Source: Dipteris shenzhenensis
Lineage: Eukaryota; Polypodiophyta; Polypodiopsida; Gleicheniales
Assembly: GCA_047967505.1 (NCBI GenBank)
Contig: CM106539.1
Direction: 5' to 3' (one strand)
Length of the DNA: 64,000 nt
Both the position numbers and the translations under genes were made by a program. Below, in pieces: positions 57,213 to 64,000 of the stretch. Each line of letters opens with the position of its first letter. Within the stretch, counting starts at the first letter, position 1. The notes below the pieces were generated by a model that had not been told where the DNA came from, did no database searches, and saw nothing but the letters and a program-made list of their open reading frames with translations.

Positions 57213-57790
57213 AAGATTAATTATGGATTGTGGAAGCAAGTCCATAATGTTGTGAAAGATCAAGAGGCAGATGGGGAAGCACGAAATGTGAAGACAGAGG
57301 TGTGGAGGTCTCTTGATCGACTCTTCATGTTCTGTGACAAAGTAACATGGACAAAGAATGATTACAAGAACTTTGAGGAGGCAATTAAACATTTTGGGAA
57401 GTTAATGAAAGATGCGTGGACAGCCTACAATATAACTTACTACATGGTAAGGTTCTGTCTTCTTCTTTTACTTAAGTGTGATCCTCTTTTTTTTATTACT
57501 TACTATGCATTCTTATGTCTTACAACATATCATCTACAACCACCTTCCCTATTTTGTCAAAAAGTATGGATGCCTAGCAATTTGGTCTACCCAAGGCATG
57601 GAGAAGTCTCACTACATGGCACGTAATGCATTTTTCAGACACACATAACACTATGGAGGGAGTCAAAAGGGAAATAGTCTGAAGGAAGTCTTCCAATGGT
57701 TTTATCAAGGCATACTACAGAGGCTGCATGCTAAAAGAAAAGTTGCTAGCTCCAAAATCAAGCTTGCTTTTCTTCTAGCCCAAAGCAAAG
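57213..57790 (+). pseudogene. Spliced relic of unknown, possibly transposon-derived, protein
   Basis: First part 57213-57447 reads ISKINYGLWKQVHNVVKDQEADGE, RSLDRLFMFCDK, DYKNFEEAIKHFGKLMKDAW and ends TYYM before a GTAAGG donor. Second part from about 57525 reads HLPYFVKKYGCLAIWSTQGMEKSHYMARNAFFRHT and SLKEVFQWFYQGILQRLHAKRK. No clear acceptor AG lies between them. The wording looks like a repeated plant protein of transposon type, but I cannot name the family. Confidence 0.45.
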
Positions 57791-58257
57791 ACGAAGACAA
57801 ACTCTAGACAATGCAATGGCAGCAGAGAGACATAGACAATGGAGGGAATCGAAGATATTTAGAAACCATAAATGGACAAGTAAACATGAATAGGACTCAT
57901 TTGTAACTTATTGGTGTTATGCCACATGTTTTCAAACTCAATCAATAGAATTTTTTTTTGTGGAACAAGTGACTCTTGGTGTTATGCCTATATGATTTGA
58001 GACTCCATCAACAGTATTTCTTTTGTGAAACATGTGATCTAAACGTAATACAATTTGTTCACAATTTCAATATATTGTTTGTTTAATATTTAATGACATC
58101 ACTCTATCTATTTAATGACACCGCTCTATTTAAATGTATAAATCCTTTCATCTTCAACTTATTATTCATTTATACAAGATCATACCAGACATCAAAGACT
58201 TTGTACAAATCAGTTCAACTTCAATATAATGTTTGTGCTATATTTGATGACTAAATC
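57791..58257. other. AT-rich spacer
   Basis: Nothing recognised; two similar GACTC-CATCAAC/CTCAATCAA lines repeat loosely. Confidence 0.3.
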
Positions 58258-58719
58258 CTATTTCTCCCAGGGCCTGCCGTTCGGAACTCTCTTTTTGATC
58301 TTGATTGGAGTCTTTTTCTTCCTTATTGGCTTGATGTCAACTGTCTGTTTATCAATGCTTGCCTCTGTTGCTTGTCTAGGAGGGGTATCCTTTTCTTCAG
58401 CTGTCTCCACGTGTTCTTCTTCTTGGATTGTGTCGCTTGATACAATCATGGGTGGCTCTCGAAACCTTATGAGCTTGTGTTTTCCATAGCCCTCCAGACA
58501 TTTAGGCTCCTTAACACCACATGCTAATGCATAAGAAGTGTAAGACAAAAAGTAAGAGGCCCTAGAGGCTTGCTTATTCACATAATCTCCAAATATATCT
58601 ATGGCAGACAACCTCTCTATCAAAATGATTTTTTCCTTTTGCCATGAAAGATCATGTCCACCTAAAACCCTGGACAAACATTTTAAGAAGTAAACAATGG
58701 CTTCTCCATTGTTGCTCAA
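58258..58719 (-). pseudogene. ORF joined to the copia integrase fragment, unknown
   Basis: 153 open codons: ILIERLSAIDIFGDYVNKQASRASYF, GYGKHKLIRFREPPMIVS, then an acidic-to-basic tail (EEEHVETAEEKD, PIRKKKTPIKIKKR). It starts about where the integrase Glu region should be. It could be foreign sequence joined by deletion or a decayed integrase-RT linker. Confidence 0.35.
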
Positions 58720-59102
58720 CTGATCCCATGACTTTTGCAGTAACTTTCGAATTCACTTGATGTGAACTCACCACCTCTGTCTGATCTCAACTTCTTCACC
58801 TTTCTCCCCGTTTCTTTCTCGACCATTACATGCCATTCTTTGAACTTACTAAAAGCCTCTTCTTTAGTCTTCAGGAAGTATATCCATATCCTATTACTGT
58901 AGTCATCAATCAATGTCATGAAGTAGTAGGAACCACCCAAAGCTTCTATCTTCATCTTTCCGTAGAGGTTCGTGTGAACGAGCTCTCGAGTAGCCTTTGC
59001 CCTACTGGCCTCTTTAGGAAAGGGCTGCCGATGTTGCTTGCCCATCATGTAAACTTCACATACATCGGGTAGATCTGTAATTTCTGATAGGTCTACAATC
59101 AT
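58716..59102 (-). pseudogene. Copia integrase fragment
   Basis: CEVYMMGKQHRQPF (zinc-binding end), LVHTNLYGKM where Asp is expected but Asn is read, YYFMTLIDDYSNRIWIYFLKTKEEAF, and KLRSDRGGEF with the second Asp. It stops at KSHGIS before the Glu motif. Confidence 0.85.
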
Positions 59103-59358
59103 TCCACTTTCTTTAAAGAACTAAGGTTTAGATGACCAACCTCTCATGCCACATCTTAGTGTTCTTCACATCGGCTCAAGCACTAAAAGTTGAGAGTTCG
59201 TAGATGTTGCACCATGTACCTTTACCAACGACCTTCCCTTGAAGATCCAGAATCTATGCACCATTCTTATCGAATTGAACTTTGAGGTCCCGATCCGTGA
59301 TCGTAGAAATAGACAACAAGTTCCTCTTGATATCTGGCACATAAAGAACATCGAATAA

Positions 59359-59814
59359 CTATTTTACAACTCCATCTGACTTGAGAGCTATCATACCTTT
59401 TTCTTTTGCTGGACATTTTGCATCATTGCCAACTGCTACCAGGATGTCATTCCCTACCAGGTATAGAGAGGTATACCAATCCTTCCAACTGGTCATGTGG
59501 CGCGATGTACCACTCTCAATGATCCAAGGTTCATCCACAGGTACATGAACTGCCTCCATGCAAATCTCCTCAATTGCTACGAACAGCTCTATTAGTACAG
59601 CCTGCGCACTGTTGCTAGACTCTTTCTTTACTCTGTTCTTCTCATCTGCAATCTTCTTCCGGCACTCATTCTGCTTGTGCCTTGCCTTGTTGCAATAGAA
59701 GCACTTGATCTTCTTCTTTCTCTTTTTATCATCAGAAGAAGATGGGTTACCAGAGTCCTTACCGTTACCTTTCTTTGATCCAGCATAGAAAGTCGAATCT
59801 TCTTTAGTCCTCAT
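59359..59814 (-). pseudogene. Copia gag end and protease
   Basis: Zinc knuckle CFYCNKARHKQNEC (Gly replaced by Ala-Arg) and protease site WIIESGTSRHMTSW with Glu in place of the catalytic Asp. Both changes suggest loss of function. Confidence 0.85.
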
Positions 59815-59817
59815 CCT

Positions 59818-60438
59818 TTAACGCATCTCCTCCTCCAAAAGCATCACACTGAAATCCTCAAAGTTGAGGGGCGGATTTATGTTTTGCGTATTCAGCATCG
59901 TAACAAGACCGTCGTACTTTGGTGGGAGAATCCGTATGCACCTTCGTGCTAGATTCTCGTTGGTGATGGTGATACCAATCGCAGTCATCTGATCGCACAA
60001 ATTCTTTACCCTGGTGATGAACTTCTCTGCCGCTTCAGACTCAAACAGTTTCTCGTTCGCAAGTTGAGTCTCCAGATTCTGAATCCGCGTCTGATTCGTG
60101 GTCTCGTACTGATTTTTCAAAACCGTCCATGCCTCCTCCCCTGTGGTGACATGATGAATTAACGCGATGACGGAATCACTTACACTGTAGACAATAGAAC
60201 ACATCGCATCTGCATTTCTTCTTGTCCACGTGAGATTCTCATCCGCACTTGGTACTATCTGTTGTCCTGCATTATCTGGTCTCGCAATCAGCTTCACGTC
60301 CACCCCAGTAGCAGTATCCCAATGCTCGTATGTGCTTAGGATGGTCTTCATCTTGAACTTCCAGAGTGGATAGTTAGTGCCGTCCAACTTTTCGCTTTCG
60401 TCGAACGGTGGGATTCGCAGTCTTGCGGGCTGGGCCAT
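59818..60438 (-). CDS. Copia gag, N-terminal part, open
   Basis: 206 open codons from MAQPARLRIPPFDESEKLDGTNYPLWKFKM to VMLLEEEMR. Typical copia gag core (LDGTNYPLWKFKM, GEEAWTVLKNQYE, FITRVKNLCDQM, LPPKYDGLVTML). The frame stops just before the zinc-knuckle frame, with only 3 bp between, so a single change separates them. Confidence 0.85.
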   Translation of the reverse strand: MAQPARLRIPPFDESEKLDGTNYPLWKFKMKTILSTYEHWDTATGVDVKLIARPDNAGQQIVPSADENLTWTRRNADAMCSIVYSVSDSVIALIHHVTTGEEAWTVLKNQYETTNQTRIQNLETQLANEKLFESEAAEKFITRVKNLCDQMTAIGITITNENLARRCIRILPPKYDGLVTMLNTQNINPPLNFEDFSVMLLEEEMR

Positions 60439-60495
60439 CTCTCACAATCTGCTTGCAAACAGAAACCCACTACCAAATCTTCTTGCTAGAGTCCA

Positions 60496-60508
60496 GGCTC
60501 TGATACCA
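60496..60508 (-). promoter_or_regulatory. Primer binding site (initiator tRNA-Met) of the copia relic
   Basis: GGCTCTGATACCA on the plus strand, so TGGTATCAGAGCC on the element strand, two bases inside the LTR edge at 60511. Confidence 0.9.
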
Positions 60509-60510
60509 TG

Positions 60511-60880
60511 TGTAAGAAAACAATACAACGTCTATGCTCAACAGATACCAGGATTTCATACGCAAGAGAGAAAAGCACATAGTATGGAGAATCAAAATTT
60601 TGATTACTGTAAAACTGATACAATAGATGGCACTGCCTCCCAGCTGTGTGCTCCTATGAGAGAAGCTTCGATGACATGCTGGAAATAGTAGAGGACGGAG
60701 GCTGGATGCTAAGGAATCAGGGTTGCTATAGCCAGTGATGAAATGGGCTTCACGGGCTTGCTCTTATATAGCCACTAGTCATAGTCGGTTAGACCCAATT
60801 GGGTGACCGACCCGCCCAAAACAGTCGACTGGGGGTCGGTCTCGAAATAGGCTAGCAACCACACGATAGAACCGTGGCAC
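60511..60880 (-). repeat. 5' LTR of the copia relic (outer edge uncertain)
   Basis: Inner end reads CTTACA on the element strand. A TATA-like GGCTATATAAGAGC lies at 60760-60773 on the minus strand. No partner LTR in the window. Confidence 0.65.
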
Positions 60881-60937
60881 ACATTAGGAAAAAGGGAGCT
60901 CATTTTGGGGCCTTTTATGGTTTGGAGAAATAAGCTC

Positions 60938-61207
60938 TCAACCAATCAATAGAGGGCCAACGTAACATTGGAAATTCATGAAAATAAGAGAAAATAGAAA
61001 AAAGACACAATACTTTATGTAGGCACAAGCGTGCCACATTAATGTGGAGATTGGTTTTTTATTCTCACAAGATCTTTGGACAAGAAGATAGAATCTAGTC
61101 TGACATTTTATCTGACAAGGGCCTTCCCGCTTCCACCTTCCTTTGAACTTTGAAATATTGTGCTGCCTTTCCTTCGAAAGGTCTACCATTCTACACCACT
61201 GCCTCAT
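60938..61207 (-). other. Possible gypsy pol C-terminal scrap
   Basis: An open frame has KFKGRWKREGPCQIK and later LMWHACAYIKY, which recalls the end of gypsy integrases (K-x-GPF...LK-Y). Weak resemblance only. Confidence 0.25.
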
Positions 61208-61860
61208 TGTGCAGCAACCTCTTCTTTTCCAAAACTGCTCCCTTGATCGTGTTTGGCGTAGAGTAAGATGTTTCTTGTCAACTGTCTATCTGCCCACTTT
61301 CTCTTTCTTGAAACTTTAATTTGTTATCTTGTTTACATTACTTTGCTATTGTTACAGATTTAGAAGGTCTCCATGGTGAATAAAAACCATGGCCGTTGTT
61401 GTGGAAGACGCTCTATGGATGATAATGCTAGGAAGGCAGAATTATACCACACATCCTTACCCTGTCGACATGCTTCTTCTATTTCTTCGGTAGAGAATTC
61501 AAGTACAGTCAAAAAGGAAGGAACTTGGGAAAGGTTTAGTGTTTCGAAAGGAGCATGGGTGCTCATGCAACCTAGCAAAAGAAAAAGACCCTAGACAAAA
61601 AACATTTTCTTGGTGTCATGGAAGGAAAGAGTATGAGATTTTAAAATCACCAGAATATCGGTGAAAGAAGTTTTGATTCAGCATGTGTACATGCATAAAG
61701 AACTTGTCTTGCGAGACTATCCAAATGATCTTCTGCAACACAGGCCTACTTGTATATTTTTCTATTGTGGTTTTTTTCTTTACGAGGTGTATGGATTTTT
61801 AAGATGAAGCTTTCTTTCTTTGCTTATTGACATTCTTGTCTTGTTTTATTTCAGATTTAT
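61208..61860. other. No recognised gene
   Basis: A small plus-strand frame at 61373-61594 follows an acceptor-like TTGTTACAG. It shows no family signature. Confidence 0.3.
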
Positions 61861-62195
61861 ACCCTTCATCGTATGAGACATGGCAAAACATCGATTGTAT
61901 TCTGGGATTTATAGATGTTCTGCATGGATCGATAGGAGAACAATAATACCAAGGTCGATGTGCAACAGAGCTAGCTCAATCGGGTATATTTTTTACTGAT
62001 CATTTTTATCAGTTGCCAGACAATGCTAACACACATGGTGTGTTAAGGAAACAAGACCTTCCGGCATGGAATTCAGTGGATTGGCCTCACCCACATTCTA
62101 GTGTTACAGAGGCATATAGGGACAAGCTTTTCAAAGAAGTATAGAAAGCTCTGCGGCCCAATATTACCACAAGGATAATAAAAATTTATTTATGC

Positions 62196-63117
62196 ATGCC
62201 TCTCACAGTTTTTATGGACTTGTTTAATACCTTTTCAGTGAAGGTTTCAAAAACAATGTTCACAGTTAAAGCAACAAGTTCGGCATGCATGCCACAATTT
62301 TTGGATAAAGGTTGGGATAAGGAGACATATAGTTCAATGTTTTGTGAGGTTGTCCAACCTTCTATGCAACTGAAGTACATGGTTGCATCACAAAATTTTA
62401 TTTTTTCTTTTTATTATAAGCGCAATCGAATGCTAGGCGCAAAACTAATCCCAATGGATCAAGATGAAGATTCTTTTGGTGCAGAAAATAAACTTCTTGA
62501 TATTGATGTTGTTGAGAATGGTGATGTGCTAATCAATATCTCATTAAGAGAATGTTGCTTCCTAGCTCAATTGCGCAATGACATTCTGTTTGAGACAGAA
62601 GGTTCTATTTCAAACGACTTTTTATTTATCTACAATAATAAAAAGGTACACCATCTGATTTATCCTAGTCTCATTAAGCACTACTATTAGTTTACTTTAC
62701 CCTATTGATTCATATTGCGTTTTTGCAGGTTATCAAAAGAATGCTAGGCGCAAAACTAATCCCAATGGATCAAGATGAAGATTCTTTTGGTGCAGAAAAT
62801 AAACTTCTTGATATTGATGTTGTTGAGAATGGTGATGTGCTAATCAATATCTCATTAAGAGAATGTTGCTTCCTAGCTTAATTGCGCAATGACATTCTAT
62901 TTGAGACAGAAGATTCTATTTTAAACGACTTTTTATTTATCTACAATAATAAAAAGGTACACCATCTGATTTATCCTAGTCTCATTAAGCACTGCTATTA
63001 GTTTACTTTACCCTATTGATTCATATTGCGTTTTTGCAGGTGCTCAAAAGAAGAGAGAGCTCAATAAAATGCAAAGACATTAAAAATTTGAAAATTGAGA
63101 TAACACTGACTCCATAA
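62196..63117 (+). CDS. Unknown spliced gene, 3' exons with a duplicated exon
   Basis: Model: exon 62196-62645, duplicated exon 62729-62956, last exon 63040-63117. Introns 62646-62728 and 62957-63039 are each 83 bp with GTACACC donors and TTTTTGCAG acceptors. All junctions are phase 0. The protein has ATSSACMPQFLDKGWDKETY, GAKLIPMDQDEDSFGAENKLL and DVLINISLRECCFLAQLRND, and ends IEITLTP-stop. The duplicated exon (76 codons) has a TAA at 62879-62881; skipping it gives an open frame. The true start may lie further left (similar reading continues to about 61870 with stops). I do not recognise the family. Confidence 0.5.
62428..63049. repeat. 311-bp tandem duplication (exon plus intron)
   Basis: Unit GAATGCTAGGCGCAAAAC at 62428 recurs at 62739. 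The copies differ at only a handful of bases, mostly C-to-T and G-to-A. Confidence 0.93.
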
Positions 63118-64000
63118 ACAAAGGTTTTGTATTCAATCAAGTAAAATTTTGTACAGAAGTGTTTAGTTGTACATGTAGAACATATTCTTGACAACATTTT
63201 CTATTTATTTACAGCTTGATCTACATGGTCCAAGGTCTCCCTATCATCATTTTTTGGAGAATGTATTTTCTGCTGCTCCATCCTGTCCTATACAGTATGT
63301 TGGTACTACTCCATTGTCTCCTCTACTACCCCAAGAGCATCTATTTGCTGCTGCTCCATCTTCTCCTCAACAACATCAGCAACAGATCCTTGTTCCTGTG
63401 GCTTCTCCTCATCAGCACTAGGTCCTTGTTCATCTGTGGCATCAAGGTGTATGACACCTTCTCGTACTTTAGAGCGCTCACCCAACTCGACAGTAGCTGG
63501 TACAATAAGTTTGGGGGAGGCATAGCTCAAAAACTTCCAAATTGTATGAGCTCTGAAATTATATACATAGTTTGAGCTGAAGCTATCTTCTTTCATTTGC
63601 AATGGCATATGATGATTTAGAACACTTTGTATCACTATCAATTATCTTCAAGCTAAATAAAATTTATTTTTTCTTACAAGGTCTGGCTATTCTTTATCAA
63701 AATAGCTTGAAAGTAGATATTTGGCACTGATCAGCACTCTCCATCCGCAGCTACTTGAATCATCTTGTTGTGGTGTCTGTATAGTTGGAAAGATATGTTA
63801 CAAACTGATAACATCTGAACAAAACAAAATTATTCAATAAGTTCAAAGGCATAGCATGAAATAGACAGTAGAGGAAACGACTTTTTACCTCTAGATTTAT
63901 TGGCTCTATTGAATCCAAAAGAGAGACATTAGGAGGACAGTGATCCAATGCATCTAAACACACTATTCAAAATTTTTGGACTTTCTCTCTTGGTTTGGAC
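63118..64000. other. Low-complexity frames, no firm gene
   Basis: A TTTATTTACAG acceptor-like site at 63203-63213 precedes a Pro/Gln-rich plus frame to 63421. The opposite strand (63641-63306) has an acidic, Gln-rich open frame (DEEKPQEQGSVADVVEEKMEQQQ). Which of them, if any, is coding cannot be decided. Confidence 0.25.

Larger units (their letters stand above)
58258..60880 (-). mobile_element. Ty1/copia relic, minus strand, RT and 3' end missing
   Basis: 5' LTR from 60511 outward, primer site at 60508-60496, gag, zinc knuckle, protease and integrase fragments down to 58716, then an unplaced ORF to 58258. RT, RNase H and the second LTR are absent. Outer LTR edge is not defined; 60880 is approximate. 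Confidence 0.8.

Noticed and set aside
1-64000. CRISPR arrays, bacterial operons, tRNA or rRNA genes
   Set aside because: No direct-repeat/spacer array, no ribosome-binding sites with operon spacing, and no cloverleaf or rRNA segment was recognised; the DNA is plant nuclear in type.

Overview
The window is eukaryotic plant nuclear DNA. It has spliced genes, plant LTR retrotransposons, LINEs, a Helitron, a hAT element and a PLS-class pentatricopeptide (PPR) gene whose downstream DNA still looks like a DYW domain. The style of the PPR (LEEGK...AIHSQVV repeats with extra inserts), the retroelement load and the spread-out genes suggest a large, repeat-rich genome of a fern or related seed-free plant. 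That organism guess is inference, not a database result.

Layout. 1-1.6 kb: 3' end of a GH17 beta-1,3-glucanase with an X8/CBM43 module, split by one intron. 3.8-5.3 kb: minus-strand LINE remnant (endonuclease plus reverse transcriptase). 5.3-9.8 kb: anonymous AT-rich DNA and a GGA repeat. 9.8-11.45 kb: 3' end of a second minus-strand LINE. 11.45-14.7 kb: decayed plus-strand gag-type element with variant zinc knuckles. 14,710-20,193: a young Ty1/copia element (295/298-bp LTRs, CCGAA target duplication) inserted in it. 20.3-41.7 kb: a nest of one Ty3/gypsy family with long LTRs and a second, archaeal-type RNase H (Tat-like). Copy B is minus strand and carries a 1.03-kb Mutator-like insertion in its LTR. 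Copy C is a plus-strand LTR placed head-to-head with B. C is fused to plus-strand copy E. Copy D is a pol-deleted mini-element (CCATG target duplication) that split E's 3' LTR.

41.7-47.6 kb: anonymous DNA, a 251-bp tandem duplication and a Helitron Rep remnant. 47.6-48.45 kb: a large GA microsatellite. 48.5-49.05 kb: a decayed unknown ORF. 49.8-52.0 kb: PPR gene, followed by a decayed DYW domain. 53.6-53.85 kb: perfect 106-bp tandem duplication. 54.4-55.95 kb: minus-strand hAT transposase relic with introns. 56.0-57.0 kb: gypsy integrase relic. 57.2-57.8 kb: unknown spliced relic. 58.25-60.9 kb: minus-strand copia relic. 62.2-63.1 kb: an unknown spliced gene end with a tandemly duplicated in-frame exon.

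Only three loci look like possible host genes: the GH17 gene, the PPR and the unknown 62-63 kb gene. The rest is mobile DNA at different stages of decay. The least explained signals are a small ORF inside the gypsy LTRs kept across diverged copies, an extra ORF between LTR and gag shared by three copies, the DYW loss, and the exon duplication with a stop codon only in one copy.
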